Shown here piece after piece: positions 33,559-41,811 of a stretch of 64,000 bases of DNA. Location: positions 21,755 to 85,754 of the forward strand of contig CANQMS010000005.1 of the NCBI GenBank assembly GCA_947624995.1, written 5' to 3'. The notes beneath the pieces were generated by a model, which was not told the DNA's origin, did not search any database, and worked only from the letters and a program-made list of their open reading frames with translations. The stretch is from an uncultured Clostridia bacterium (GTDB lineage Bacteria; Bacillota; Clostridia; Oscillospirales; CAG-272). Within the stretch, counting starts at the first letter, position 1. Each line of letters starts with the position of its first letter. A program made the translations under genes and the position numbers.

Positions 33559-34575
33559 TCATTCTCCCGTCGCGCGCGCGTTTAGATCGGTCCCGGCGCG
33601 GACGCCGCCGAGGTACTCGTAATACGCCTGCGCCCCGATCATGGCGGCGTTGTCGCCGCAGAGAGAAGGCGGCGGGACGAAGAAACCGGCGCCGCGCTCG
33701 CGGCACATCCCGCCGACGGCGGCGCGCAGGTGCGAGTTGGCGGCGACGCCTCCCGCGAGCACGACTTTATCGAGGCCCGTGCTGTCGAGCGCCGCCGACA
33801 GATGGGAGGTGACGGCGAGGCAGACGGCGCGCGTGAAGGACGCGGCGACGTTCTCACGGCAAATTCCCTCCCCGCGCATCGCGGCTGTGTTTGCGTAGTT
33901 TATGACCGCAGTCTTCAGCCCGGAAAACGAAAATTCGAACGGTTCGCCCTCGGCGTGGGGGATGGCGGGCGACGGGAGCTTCACCGCGTTCGGGTCGCCG
34001 CCGCGGGCGAGCATGTCCATGCCGGCGCCGCCCGGATACGGGATGCCGAGGACGCGCGCCGCCTTGTCGAAGGCTTCGCCGGCGGCGTCGTCCCGCGTAT
34101 AGCCGATGACATTATAGTCCGTGAACGTGCGGACCTCTATGATGCTCGTGTGCCCGCCGGAGGCGACGAGCGCGAGAAACGGCGGGTCCAGCTCCGGGAA
34201 CGCGAGATATGACGCGGCGACGTGCCCGCGGATGTGGTTGACGGGGACGAGCGGCAAGCCGTTTGCAAACGCAAACGACTTTGCAAAATTGACGCCGACG
34301 AGCAGCGCGCCGATCAGCCCCGGCGTGTTTGTCACGGCGACGGCGTCAACGCCGTCCGCGGTGATGCCGGCGCCGTCGAGCGCCTCCTTCGTTATGCGGG
34401 CGATACACTCTATATGCGCCCTCCCCGCGACCTCGGGGACAACGCCGCCGAAGCGGCGGTGGATCTCTATCTGTGATGCGACTATATTCGATCGGACGGT
34501 GCGTTCGCTCTCCGACATCGCCACGACGGCGGCGGACGTCTCGTCGCACGAGCTTTCAAAGGCGAGTATGTTCAT
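33559..34575 (-). CDS. tsaD: tRNA N6-threonylcarbamoyladenosine synthase subunit TsaD
   Basis: Transfers threonylcarbamoyl to A37 of ANN-decoding tRNAs, with TsaB and TsaE. Starts MNILAFESSCDETSAAVV; the metal-binding HIRGH motif is near 110-114, followed by LALVASGGHTSI and the nucleotide-binding GEAFDKAARVLGIPYPGG region near 165-180, then VLAGGVAANSHLR near 270. 338 residues, normal. Lies 2 bp after rimI in an operon with a YwlE-type phosphatase and dCMP deaminase. TsaB is not next to it here, unlike many Firmicutes where tsaB-rimI-tsaD cluster. Confidence 0.96.
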   Translation of the reverse strand: MNILAFESSCDETSAAVVAMSESERTVRSNIVASQIEIHRRFGGVVPEVAGRAHIECIARITKEALDGAGITADGVDAVAVTNTPGLIGALLVGVNFAKSFAFANGLPLVPVNHIRGHVAASYLAFPELDPPFLALVASGGHTSIIEVRTFTDYNVIGYTRDDAAGEAFDKAARVLGIPYPGGAGMDMLARGGDPNAVKLPSPAIPHAEGEPFEFSFSGLKTAVINYANTAAMRGEGICRENVAASFTRAVCLAVTSHLSAALDSTGLDKVVLAGGVAANSHLRAAVGGMCRERGAGFFVPPPSLCGDNAAMIGAQAYYEYLGGVRAGTDLNARATGE

Positions 34576-34577
34576 CT

Positions 34578-35078
34578 TTACCTCGGAAGATTTTTTTCGG
34601 TGAGGAGCTTTTCCATTATCACCGCGTCCTCGCGCGGCAGGGCGTAATATCCCGCCCGGCGCGAAAGCTCGGTGAAGCCGGCGGACGCGTAAAGGGCGCG
34701 CGCGGGCGAGTTTCCCTCGCGCACCTCGAGCAAAAGGCGGCGGATGCCGTGCGGGCGCAGAGCTGCCTCGAGCTCGGCGAGCAGGCGTGCGGCGATCCCG
34801 CGGCGGCGGTATTCGGGCGCTGTCGCAACCTTTGTGATCTCCGCCTCGTCGCAGACGGCGACGGCGGACGCCATGCCCGCAAGCGCGTCACCGCAGGCGG
34901 CGCACACGGTCAGGACGGCGGGGTTCGAGACGAACGAACGCACGCCTTCGGCGCTCCAAGCCTCCGTCCCGAAGCACTCGGACTCGAGCTCCGCGAGCGC
35001 GCCGAGCAGCGCATCCGAGACGGAGCCGGCAGAGTCGGAATTGTCGGCGCCGACGGTGAAAAAACGCGGCTCAGTCAT
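34578..35078 (-). CDS. rimI: Ribosomal-protein-alanine N-acetyltransferase family (GNAT)
   Basis: GNAT-fold acetyltransferase; RimI itself acetylates the N-terminus of S18. The acetyl-CoA-binding motif A is clear: ATAPEYRRRGIAARLLAEL near 83-100, with LLLEVREGNSPARALYASAG in motif B and a C-terminal YY near 150. 166 residues, slightly longer than RimI because of an N-terminal extension. Its start overlaps the upstream stop (ATGA) and tsaD follows at once, the usual rimI-tsaD pair. Substrate is inferred from context only. Confidence 0.88.
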   Translation of the reverse strand: MTEPRFFTVGADNSDSAGSVSDALLGALAELESECFGTEAWSAEGVRSFVSNPAVLTVCAACGDALAGMASAVAVCDEAEITKVATAPEYRRRGIAARLLAELEAALRPHGIRRLLLEVREGNSPARALYASAGFTELSRRAGYYALPREDAVIMEKLLTEKNLPR

Positions 35079-35626
35079 AGGGACGGGAACAGTTCGACAA
35101 GTGCCGAAGAAATTTCGGCAAGTGTCTTTTTATACTGTTCGAGGTCACCGCCGTAGGGATCGCTTATATCCTTCGGCAAAACGTGTATCTTCCCGGCGAA
35201 CCGGGGGCAGAAAAACATCAGCATTTTTGCGTGCGAGGACGTCATGCAATAGACGCCGTCGGCGCGGGCGAGGTCATCCTCGGAGATGTTTTTGGCGCGG
35301 TGCGACTCGTAGTCGTTGCCGGGCACGGAGGCAATCCCCGCGTCCGCAAGCGCGCGCACTGCGCCGTCCGAGATAGGCTCGCCCTCGGAGGCGGAGATGC
35401 CGCGCGAGAACGCGTTTTTGTATCCGCGCGACTTCATGAAAGCCTCCGCCATCGGTGAGCGGCACGTGTTCCCGGTGCAGACGAAGCAGAGGCAGCGGTC
35501 CTCGGGGAGCACGCAGTCATCCTCCGGGATCGGCATGTCCGAAACGACGGCGCCTGCCGCCGCCTCCCGTTCCTTCACGGCTGCCACGGCATCAGTACCC
35601 GAGCGCGCCGGAGAGCGAGTCGTCAT
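35075..35626 (-). CDS. Low-molecular-weight phosphatase, YwlE (protein-arginine phosphatase) type
   Basis: Cysteine-based phosphatase. The P-loop is CFVCTGNTCRSPMAEAF; the Thr before the second Cys (CTGNTC) is the residue that gives Bacillus YwlE its preference for phosphoarginine over phosphotyrosine, where ordinary enzymes have Ile. The general-acid Asp is expected in DISDPYGG near the C-terminus. The core begins near residue 40; the first 40 residues overlap the upstream deaminase gene and are not enzyme-like. I keep the full frame, but translation may begin further in (GTG at 35587 or 35578, or ATG at 35536); none has a good ribosome site. No arginine kinase (mcsB) gene is visible in the window. 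Confidence 0.85.
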   Translation of the reverse strand: MTTRSPARSGTDAVAAVKEREAAAGAVVSDMPIPEDDCVLPEDRCLCFVCTGNTCRSPMAEAFMKSRGYKNAFSRGISASEGEPISDGAVRALADAGIASVPGNDYESHRAKNISEDDLARADGVYCMTSSHAKMLMFFCPRFAGKIHVLPKDISDPYGGDLEQYKKTLAEISSALVELFPSL

Positions 35627-36080
35627 TCTCGATCCAGCCGCTCGCGTCTATGACGCGGTGCTCGCCGACGGCGTCGCGTATGATGACGGTGGCGATCCCC
35701 GCGTTCAGTATCAGGCGCTTGCACATCATGCAGCTGTCCGTCCCGGGGACGACGGCGCCCGTTTTCGGGTCGGTGCAGCAGATATACAGCGTCGAGCCTA
35801 TCATCTGATCTCTCGGCGCCGCGATTATGGCGTTTGCTTCCGCGTGTACGCTGCGGCAGAGCTCGTAGCGCTCGCCGCGCGGGACGCCCATCTTGTCGCG
35901 GTAGCAGGTGCCGAGGTCGCAGCAGTTCTTTCTGCCGCGCGGCGCGCCGTTGTACCCGGTCGAGACGATGACGTCGTTCTTCACGATTATGGCGCCGAAG
36001 CGGCGGCGCATACACGTGCTCCGCTCGGAGACGGTCTCGGCTATGTCGAGGTAGTATTCGTTTTTCGATACACGTTCCAT
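35592..36080 (-). CDS. dCMP deaminase (ComEB-like)
   Basis: Zinc enzyme converting dCMP to dUMP, feeding thymidylate synthesis. The zinc-binding HAEANAI motif (His and Glu) is near 80-86, and the second part, SCMMCKRLILNAG, near 115-127 supplies the two cysteines. CxxRRFGAIIVKN and STGYNGAPRG near the N-terminus bind the nucleotide. 162 residues, normal. It opens the operon dCMP deaminase - phosphatase - rimI - tsaD. The same fold is annotated as late competence protein ComEB in Bacillus; the enzymatic role is the safer reading. Confidence 0.93.
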   Translation of the reverse strand: MERVSKNEYYLDIAETVSERSTCMRRRFGAIIVKNDVIVSTGYNGAPRGRKNCCDLGTCYRDKMGVPRGERYELCRSVHAEANAIIAAPRDQMIGSTLYICCTDPKTGAVVPGTDSCMMCKRLILNAGIATVIIRDAVGEHRVIDASGWIENDDSLSGALGY

Positions 36081-36136
36081 GCTATGACCTCACTTTTGGC
36101 AGATTCCTTCTGTAACTTAATTTTTCGGTGACGTGC

Positions 36137-36577
36137 TCACCTGTCCCTTATGAATTCCACGATCTTTTTTACGATCGCCTCGGCGGCGAACACGACGAGC
36201 GACCCGATGAACGATGCCGCCTCCGCGCCGAAGACGACGGTCAGGACGGACGAGATCAGGAAAGCGGCGGCGCTCGGTCCGTCTCCGGGCAGGGCAGCCC
36301 CGAGCGAGACCGTATATACTATCTCGGACAGTATGAGCCCGACGAGGGATATCAGAAACGGCATGAACACGAGTATAGGGCGCTCGACGCAGTTCCAGAG
36401 GACGATCTCGACCGCGAGCGCGAACAGGAATATCACGATCGGCGAATTGAAGCTGCCGCCCGACACGGCGTCCGAGACGACAAAAAAGACGGCGGGCACC
36501 ACGGTGAAAAGGCAGAATATTATCAGAGCGCAGATCCGCGGCGATCTGTCCGCAAAATTCCTTATCGAAAGTCTCAT
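36137..36577 (-). CDS. Four-helix membrane protein, unknown
   Basis: A 146-residue hydrophobic protein starting at the ATG of 36577 (MRLSIRNFAD); the longer frame adds a non-conserved-looking basic leader. Four predicted membrane segments lie at about 14-33, 43-62, 69-92 and 108-132, with a short basic cytoplasmic start and a charged end (VKKIVEFIRDR). GGGAGGGA lies upstream at a rather long spacing of about 14 bp. No family recognised. It is 57 bp upstream of the dCMP deaminase gene and could share its transcript. Confidence 0.65.
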   Translation of the reverse strand: MRLSIRNFADRSPRICALIIFCLFTVVPAVFFVVSDAVSGGSFNSPIVIFLFALAVEIVLWNCVERPILVFMPFLISLVGLILSEIVYTVSLGAALPGDGPSAAAFLISSVLTVVFGAEAASFIGSLVVFAAEAIVKKIVEFIRDR

Positions 36578-36749
36578 ATTTAAAAAGCGGTCCCTCCCCG
36601 GCTGCCGTTGATACCGTTGTCGCAGATGTCTTTTATGATATTGTAGCATAAAACTTCGAAAAAATCTACAGCCGCGCGAATTTTATATGAAGGCGCTTTT
36701 TCCGGTCGCCTCCGGGCGCCGCACTTCGTGCCGAAAACGGCAAAAGCGA

Positions 36750-36785
36750 AAAAGGACCCCTCCGCGAAAGAGGAGTCCTTTTCTT
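36750..36785 (-). terminator. Rho-independent terminator after the 33-residue gene
   Basis: Read on the minus strand, arms AAAAGGACTCCTC and GAGGGGTCCTTTT with an A/T-GC loop, ending in a T-run. It closes the small minus-strand gene. Confidence 0.85.
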
Positions 36786-36793
36786 TATATTCT

Positions 36794-36895
36794 TTAGTTG
36801 TTGCCGGAGCAGCAGCAGAAGATTATCACGAGAGCGATAATGAGTATCCAGCAAAGGTTGTTGTCGTCAAATGCTCCGCAAAGGCAGTTGCCCAT
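36794..36895 (-). CDS. Very small cysteine-rich membrane protein (33 residues)
   Basis: MGNCLCGAFDDNNLC followed by the hydrophobic WILIIALVIIF and CCCSGNN: one membrane helix flanked by Cys residues on both sides (six in 33). It has a good GGAGGTACTGAC ribosome site 6-7 bp upstream of the ATG and a terminator right after the stop, so it is very likely a true gene. I associate short sequences of this kind (MGNCxC...WILIIxL) with Ruminococcaceae genomes; no function is known to me. The Cys could be lipid-modified or bind metal, but this is a guess. Confidence 0.82.
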   Translation of the reverse strand: MGNCLCGAFDDNNLCWILIIALVIIFCCCSGNN

Positions 36896-37006
36896 GTCAG
36901 TACCTCCATGTATATGATGGAAGCGTGAGGGGACGCTGACGCGCGCCGCACGCCCGGTCGGGTTTTCCCCCTTCCGATATCATCATATGCCCGGGGTCGG
37001 CTTTTG

Positions 37007-37636
37007 TTACCGAAGATAGAGCGAATCGGCGCCGAGAAAATCGTGCGCGGAGGAGACGCTGTCCGCCGGGAACTCCGCCTGCGCGCCGCACTTCGCGCAG
37101 ATGACGCGGATCGCCTCGTCCTCTATGGTGACTCTGTAGTCTCCGCCGTCGCGGCAGAAGCAGTGGATCTTCCCCTCGTCCCTGAGATCGGCGACGACGA
37201 AATTCACGATGTCGTAGACCTGCGGGTCGGTGAGCGCGCGGTGCTTCGCGCGTTCGAGCTCGGCGGGGTCAGTGTCTCCGAGCAGCTCGAGCAGCTCGCG
37301 CTCAGACTCCTCGAGCGCGCGGATGACGGCGCCCTTCCCGCCGATGAAGGCGATGTCGATGCCCGTGTAGGGACAGGGGAACGCGGTCAGCTCGCGGCGG
37401 AAAAACATCTCGTCGCTCAGCGTGTATGTGTGCGGGGTCGGGCAGAAGAGGCACGGCACCGTCAGCCGGACGCGGCGGTCGGAGCGGTACTGCACCGTCA
37501 TCTCGCTGCCGCCGCACGTGCAGCGCAGCCGTATCATGTCGGCGGAGAGGGAGAACGCCCCGACGAGGCTCATCACCCCGGAGCCGCACGACGGGCATCT
37601 GTATGCGGCGGTCGCTTCTTTTTTGTCAAGTACCAT
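37007..37636 (-). CDS. CpXC-domain-like cysteine-rich protein
   Basis: A 209-residue soluble protein dominated by Cys pairs: CPSC near 14-17, CTCGG near 38, CLFC near 63-66, CPYTG near 88, CFC near 165 and CAKC near 186-189. The Cys-Pro-x-Cys layout, with strand-rich sequence between, is that of the CpXC domain; the two end motifs look like zinc ribbons. Helical middle (about 105-155). No membrane segment. Monocistronic by spacing, upstream of the 33-residue gene. Possibly nucleic-acid or metal-binding; no confident role. Confidence 0.78.
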   Translation of the reverse strand: MVLDKKEATAAYRCPSCGSGVMSLVGAFSLSADMIRLRCTCGGSEMTVQYRSDRRVRLTVPCLFCPTPHTYTLSDEMFFRRELTAFPCPYTGIDIAFIGGKGAVIRALEESERELLELLGDTDPAELERAKHRALTDPQVYDIVNFVVADLRDEGKIHCFCRDGGDYRVTIEDEAIRVICAKCGAQAEFPADSVSSAHDFLGADSLYLR

Positions 37637-37675
37637 ATCTCTAATCTTTCTCCGTAGAATTTCAGTGTAAAAACA

Positions 37676-38806
37676 TCAGACATATATGCGTGCGACGCGC
37701 TTGCCGATGAGGCAGACGAGCTCGTAATTTATCGTCCTCGCGACGGACGCCAGCCTGTTTATCTGCTCCGGCTCGTCGCCGAATATCGTGACCTCGCCGC
37801 CGACGGACGCCGAGGGGATGCCGCTTATGTCCGCCATGCACTGATCCATGCAGACGCGCCCGATGACAGGGGCAGGTTCGCCGCCGATATAGACGCAGCC
37901 GCCGTCTCCGTACGCGCGGATGAAGCCGTCCGCATAGCCGACGGGGATCGTCGCGACCGTGATGTCGCGGCTCGCCGTGTACGTCCAGCCGTAGCTGACG
38001 CTCTCGCCCGCGCGGACGGTGTGTATGTGCGAGATCGTGCTCTTGAAGCGCATGACGGGGGAGAGCGGGACGGCTCCTCCGTAGGGGACCCACGGGTCGA
38101 GCCCGTAAAGTATGATGCCGGCGCGGACCATGTCGAGGTGCAGATCGGGGCGGGATACGGTCGCGGCGCTGTTGCATACGTGGCGCATGAGGCAAAGCCC
38201 GCGCGAGCGGAGATCCTCCTCCACTGCCTTATATTTCCCGTACTGCGCCTCGGTTATACTCCCGTCCGGGTCGTCGGCGCACGCAAAATGGGTGAAGAGA
38301 CCCTCCGAGGCGAGCCCCTTCAGCGAGGCGGCGCGCAGTATCTCCGACGCGGCGTCCCCGCCGGCGTCAAAGCCGATGCGGTTCATGCCGGTGTCGAGCT
38401 TGTAGTGTACGGTGACGGTGACGCCCGCCGCCTCGGCGGCGGCGGACAGCGCGGACGCGTATTCGGGCGAGAACACGGTCTGGCGGATGCCGCGCGCGGC
38501 GAGCAGCGGCGCGTTTTCGGGCGGGGTGTAGCCGAGAATGAGTATCTTCGCGTCCCTCGCGTCTCCGAGCGCGTCCGAGAGCTCAGCCGCCTCCTCGATG
38601 CAGGAAACGGCGAACCAGCGCGCGCCCTCGCGGAACAGCGCCTTCGCGCAGGCGGCGGCTCCGTGCCCGTAGGCGTCCGCCTTCACGACGCACATCACCT
38701 CGGCTCCGCCCGTGTATTCGTCGATGGCGCGGTAGTTGCGGCAGAGAGCCCCGATGTCTATCTCCGCCCATGTCTTGTGCCGGACGGCGGTTTTGTCTGT
38801 TGTCAA
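37676..38806 (-). CDS. alr: Alanine racemase
   Basis: PLP enzyme making D-alanine for peptidoglycan. The PLP-binding Lys is in VVKADAYGHGA near 38-48; the second catalytic Tyr is expected in SYGWTYTAS near 270. The beta-barrel motifs YKLDTGMNRIGF near 133 and VCMDQCMADISG near 313 are clear. 376 residues, normal. Its ATG overlaps the stop of an upstream lipoprotein gene. Together with ddl at 63 kb it would supply D-Ala-D-Ala. Confidence 0.95.
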   Translation of the reverse strand: MTTDKTAVRHKTWAEIDIGALCRNYRAIDEYTGGAEVMCVVKADAYGHGAAACAKALFREGARWFAVSCIEEAAELSDALGDARDAKILILGYTPPENAPLLAARGIRQTVFSPEYASALSAAAEAAGVTVTVHYKLDTGMNRIGFDAGGDAASEILRAASLKGLASEGLFTHFACADDPDGSITEAQYGKYKAVEEDLRSRGLCLMRHVCNSAATVSRPDLHLDMVRAGIILYGLDPWVPYGGAVPLSPVMRFKSTISHIHTVRAGESVSYGWTYTASRDITVATIPVGYADGFIRAYGDGGCVYIGGEPAPVIGRVCMDQCMADISGIPSASVGGEVTIFGDEPEQINRLASVARTINYELVCLIGKRVARIYV

Positions 38807-39369
38807 GTAGTATCAGTCCCTTCGGTTGTTTGATCGGTAAACGTATAATCGGAAACGGAAAACGAGAGCTCGCCGTCCTCCGTTCTCAGAAGCGACGGCG
38901 TCTCTGACCCCTCGGCAAAGCTGATAAAGACGCGGTCGGGAGATGTGCCGACGCCGACGGTGACGGTCTTCCCGCCGCCGCCTTTGTCCTCGACCCACGA
39001 GTTAACGTCGCCGCAAACGGAGAAAAGCCCGAGAAAGCGCAGCCAGCGCCCGGCAGCCGCCTCGGAGACGGGCAGCGTGACGCTGCCGGACGTGACCGTG
39101 ACGTTTCCGCCGAGGATGCGGACCGTGATCCCGCTGACGGTTTCGGGAGAGGTGAGCGTTACCGTGCAGTCGCGGCGCGCCTCGCCGCCCGCGGGCGGGA
39201 GCGCGACCTCTGCCGAGAAAGTGCCCGTGTCTGTCACGAGCGTGCCCGAGACGGATGCCGCCCGGTCCTGATATGCGAGCGGGTCGCCCTTCGCCGGCGC
39301 GCACGAGACGAGCGGCAGTAAAAAGAGCGTGACCGAGAGTATGGAGGCGAGCGCCTTCTGTGCCTTCAA
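38803..39369 (-). CDS. Small lipoprotein, unknown
   Basis: A 188-residue exported lipoprotein: signal peptide with lipobox LVSC, so the mature N-terminus is the Cys near residue 23. The rest is Thr/Val/Ser/Gly-rich, beta-strand-like, with no membrane helix. Start is a TTG preceded by GGGGG at a plausible spacing. The stop overlaps the alr start, suggesting co-translation, so it may be involved in the cell envelope. No family recognised. Confidence 0.72.
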   Translation of the reverse strand: MKAQKALASILSVTLFLLPLVSCAPAKGDPLAYQDRAASVSGTLVTDTGTFSAEVALPPAGGEARRDCTVTLTSPETVSGITVRILGGNVTVTSGSVTLPVSEAAAGRWLRFLGLFSVCGDVNSWVEDKGGGGKTVTVGVGTSPDRVFISFAEGSETPSLLRTEDGELSFSVSDYTFTDQTTEGTDTT

Positions 39370-39392
39370 TTTATGTATCCCCCGTATAACGT

Positions 39393-39428
39393 AATATTAC
39401 GGCGCGGTCGCGACCGCGCCGTAATATT
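39393..39428. terminator. Perfect 36-bp palindrome between two minus-strand genes
   Basis: Two 18-bp arms with no loop (39393-39410 and 39411-39428), A/T-rich ends and GC-rich centre. It lies 28 bp after the stop of the downstream gene at 39457 and upstream of the lipoprotein gene; a terminator with a T-run on the minus strand is the likely role. Confidence 0.85.
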
Positions 39429-39456
39429 TATACTGTCGGGAGCGTTATGATATGCC

Positions 39457-40080
39457 TTACTTCAGCGTTTCCTCGCCGGAGAAATGCAGCTCGGTGACGA
39501 CGGTGTTTTTGTTGTAGTGCTCAAAGATCGAGAGCGTGCGGTCGATCATGTCGAAGAGGATCGCGCACATCTCGCCGGAATCGTTTCTGTACGTGGCGTA
39601 GTATACGTTCGGGTTGCTCGGGGAGGAGGAGTGGTCGATGACGTTCTTTATCCCCATCTTGTCGAACGCCGCGCGGTGCTCGGGGTCGTTGTACGGGGCG
39701 ACGACGTCAAAATCCTTGATCTTCATTTCGAGGATGAATTTCTCGGCGACCTTTTCGTCGGCGTGCTCGTCGTTTTTATCGACGCGGAATTTTTTCCCGT
39801 AATAGTGCGTGAATCGGATCGTCCCGGCGTTTTTGATCTCGTAGCGCAGATCGTAGTTCACGTATCTCCACGTCCCGCCTATGATGGGGCGCGAGAGGAT
39901 CGCGAACAGCGGCACGAAAACGACGAATACGATGAAGTTGAGAAGCGGGTAAAACGCCGCGATCAGCGCTATCGGCACAACGACGTACGCGATCTTCATA
40001 AGAGTGCGCTTTGTCTTATACGATCCTTCCGGCTTTTTCGGCACGGCATAATCGAAGTTGTACTTGTTTTCTCCGGTCAT
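39457..40080 (-). CDS. Membrane-anchored protein, unknown (about 207 residues)
   Basis: A hydrophobic region (about 28-62) predicted as two close helices sits near the N-terminus; the remaining 140 residues are soluble and charged, with alternating strand/helix pattern. The short leading segment (NFDYAVPKKPEGSYKTKR) is cytoplasmic. I recognise no family or catalytic motif. Monocistronic between a consensus promoter and a palindromic terminator. Confidence 0.68.
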   Translation of the reverse strand: MTGENKYNFDYAVPKKPEGSYKTKRTLMKIAYVVVPIALIAAFYPLLNFIVFVVFVPLFAILSRPIIGGTWRYVNYDLRYEIKNAGTIRFTHYYGKKFRVDKNDEHADEKVAEKFILEMKIKDFDVVAPYNDPEHRAAFDKMGIKNVIDHSSSPSNPNVYYATYRNDSGEMCAILFDMIDRTLSIFEHYNKNTVVTELHFSGEETLK

Positions 40081-40122
40081 ATTTACACCTCTCGTATTTA
40101 TTCCGAATAAATCCTACCATAC

Positions 40123-40151
40123 AGTATAACACAAAAGCCGTGCGATGACAA
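40123..40151 (-). promoter_or_regulatory. Sigma-A-type promoter for the 207-residue membrane protein gene
   Basis: On the minus strand, TTGTCA (complement of 40146-40151), 17-bp spacer, TATACT (complement of 40123-40128), with TGTGT before the -10. Confidence 0.75.
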
Positions 40152-40286
40152 GATGGCAGGCGCCCAAAAAAAGAAAAAATAAGAGCCGCCCGCCCTCTTC
40201 CGCCGCCCGCGCCGTCCGATGGCGAAAGAGGATTGAGCAAAATCGGAAAAATCCCGCGGGAGAGGGCAAAAAACGGAAAAAAGTGC

Positions 40287-40315
40287 TTGACAAAGGCGCG
40301 CGGATGTGGTAATAT
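40287..40315 (+). promoter_or_regulatory. Sigma-A-type promoter of the L10 operon
   Basis: TTGACA at 40287-40292, 17-bp spacer, TAATAT at 40310-40315 preceded by TGTGG. Transcription would start near 40322, at the beginning of the L10 leader. Confidence 0.88.
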
Positions 40316-40322
40316 AACGCGT

Positions 40323-40475
40323 GTTGATCCAAAGACAGCAGGTTTAAAGGCAAAAACCCGCGCGGTTTTCCTGCCGAGGAGAATTTATATAGCGGCAAAG
40401 GGGCGTGGGCGTCCCTGTGCCCGGTTTGTAAATTCGCGTTCCTCGCTTTGGCGGGGAGCTTTTTATTTGGACCCG
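40323..40475 (+). promoter_or_regulatory. Ribosomal protein L10 leader RNA
   Basis: Begins with the L10-leader-type segment CCAAAGACAGCAGG, followed by paired segments around CCGCGCGGTTTTCCTGC and a terminator-like hairpin ending GGGGAGCTTTTTATTT just before the rplJ ribosome site. In Firmicutes, L10(L12)4 binds this leader and represses its own operon by premature termination. Position and opening motif make this secure. Confidence 0.9.
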
Positions 40476-40503
40476 ACATCTATTCTATGTCAGGAGGTAA
40501 AGT

Positions 40504-41046
40504 ATGCCCAGCAAACAGATCCTGGAGTCAAAGCAGGCGATAGTTGCGGAGCTCGCCGAAAAGATCCGCTCGGCTCAGTCCGGCGTTATCGTCAAGTATC
40601 AGGGCATAACGGTCGGGGACGACACCGCGATGCGCAAGAAGATGCGCGAAGCCGGCGTCGAATACGTCGTTATGAAGAACTCGCTGACGGGCAGAGCGTG
40701 CGACGAGGTCGGCTTCACGGAGATAAAGGAACATCTCTCCGGCATGAACGCCATCGCGATCAGCCGTGAAGACCCGGTCGCACCCGCGAAGATCCTCAAG
40801 GAGTACGCCGACAAGATCGAGACATTCGAGATCCGCATCGGTTTCCTTGAAGGCAAGGTCATCGACGCCGCGACGGTAAACGAGCTCGCGGACATCCCGT
40901 CAAGAGAGATCCTTCTCTCCCGCTTCCTCGGAAGCATCCAGTCGCCGATCAGCGGATTTGCCCGCGCGATCCAGGCGATCATCGACAAACAGGGCGAGGG
41001 CGCGCCCGCCGAAGAGGCGCCCGCAGCAGAGTCGGCAGCTGAATAA
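40504..41046 (+). CDS. rplJ: 50S ribosomal protein L10
   Basis: Anchor of the L7/L12 stalk on the large subunit. 180 residues; the N-terminal half contains IVKYQGITVGDDTAMRKKMR and YVVMKNSLTGRA, and the C-terminal helix that binds L12 dimers is around 130-165, followed by a Glu/Ala-rich tail. AGGAGG lies 7 bp before the ATG. Controlled by the L10 leader; rplL follows after 36 bp. Confidence 0.97.
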   Translation: MPSKQILESKQAIVAELAEKIRSAQSGVIVKYQGITVGDDTAMRKKMREAGVEYVVMKNSLTGRACDEVGFTEIKEHLSGMNAIAISREDPVAPAKILKEYADKIETFEIRIGFLEGKVIDAATVNELADIPSREILLSRFLGSIQSPISGFARAIQAIIDKQGEGAPAEEAPAAESAAE

Positions 41047-41082
41047 GAGCCGCGAAAAAATTATTTTAGGAGGAATTCGGTA

Positions 41083-41457
41083 ATGGCATCCGAAAAGATC
41101 ACAGCTATCGTTGAAGAGCTCAAGGGTCTGTCCCTGCTCGAGCTCAACGATCTCGTAAAGGCAGTAGAAGAGGAGTTCGGCGTATCCGCGGCTCCCGTAG
41201 CAGTAGCAGGCGCAGTCGGCGCGGCAGCTCCCGCAGCAGAGGAGAAGACAGAGTTTGACGTCGTCCTCAAGAGCTTCGGCAGCTCCAAGCTCAACGTCAT
41301 CAAGGTCGTCCGTGAGCTCACCGGTCTCGGACTCAAGGAAGCGAAGGACATGGTCGAGGGCGCTCCCGCGAAGCTCAAGGAAGGCGTCTCCAAGGAAGAG
41401 GCGGATTCCTACAAGGCAAAGCTCGAGGAAGCCGGCGCGGAAGTCGAGATCAAATAA
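41083..41457 (+). CDS. rplL: 50S ribosomal protein L7/L12
   Basis: Flexible stalk protein that recruits translation GTPases. 124 residues: an N-terminal dimer helix region ([20 protein letters not shown]), an Ala-rich hinge at about 40-50, and the C-terminal domain with [12 protein letters not shown] and [26 protein letters not shown] precedes the ATG, and a terminator follows the stop. Confidence 0.98.
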   Translation: MASEKITAIVEELKGLSLLELNDLVKAVEEEFGVSAAPVAVAGAVGAAAPAAEEKTEFDVVLKSFGSSKLNVIKVVRELTGLGLKEAKDMVEGAPAKLKEGVSKEEADSYKAKLEEAGAEVEIK

Positions 41458-41471
41458 GTTTCGGCAAATTG

Positions 41472-41522
41472 AAGGGAAGGAGCGTATGTGCCCGCACCGG
41501 GCATATACGCCCTTCTTTTTCC
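41472..41522 (+). terminator. Rho-independent terminator of rplJL
   Basis: Stem of 12 bp with one G-U pair (41482-41493 with 41499-41510), closing CTTC/GAAGG pairs outside, followed by CTTTTTCCTTTT. Confidence 0.85.
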
Positions 41523-41638
41523 TTTTCCCGGGGAGATTTTCGTGCGGCTCCGCACCGAATCCCGCCGCAGCTTCCGCCGCCGGAGCTGCGATCCTGATTC
41601 ACACCGAATATATTTTTGCCGTTTTTCGAATTTTTGGA

Positions 41639-41667
41639 TTGACACGCGGGCGCGTTTAGTGTATAAT
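41639..41667 (+). promoter_or_regulatory. Sigma-A-type promoter for tRNA-Ser
   Basis: Consensus TTGACA at 41639-41644, 17-bp spacer, consensus TATAAT at 41662-41667. Confidence 0.9.
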
Positions 41668-41713
41668 ATGCAATACGGTCGGGGAAACAGCATTCCCGCC
41701 CGCGAATTGACAG

Positions 41714-41802
41714 GGAGAAGTACTCAAGAGGCCGAAGAGGCGCCCCTGCTAAGGGTGTAGGTCGGGATAACCGGCGCGAGAGTTCAAATCTCTCCTTCTC
41801 CG
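41714..41802 (+). tRNA. tRNA-Ser (anticodon GCU)
   Basis: Full cloverleaf of 89 nt. Acceptor arms GGAGAAG (41714-41720) and CTTCTCC (41795-41801), discriminator G at 41802. The anticodon stem has CGCCC pairing with GGGTG around loop CTGCTAA, so the anticodon is GCT, reading AGC/AGU. A long variable arm of class II type follows, and T-arm GAGAG-TTCAAAT-CTCTC. No CCA is encoded. Confidence 0.97.
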
Positions 41803-41811
41803 TTTTTTATT

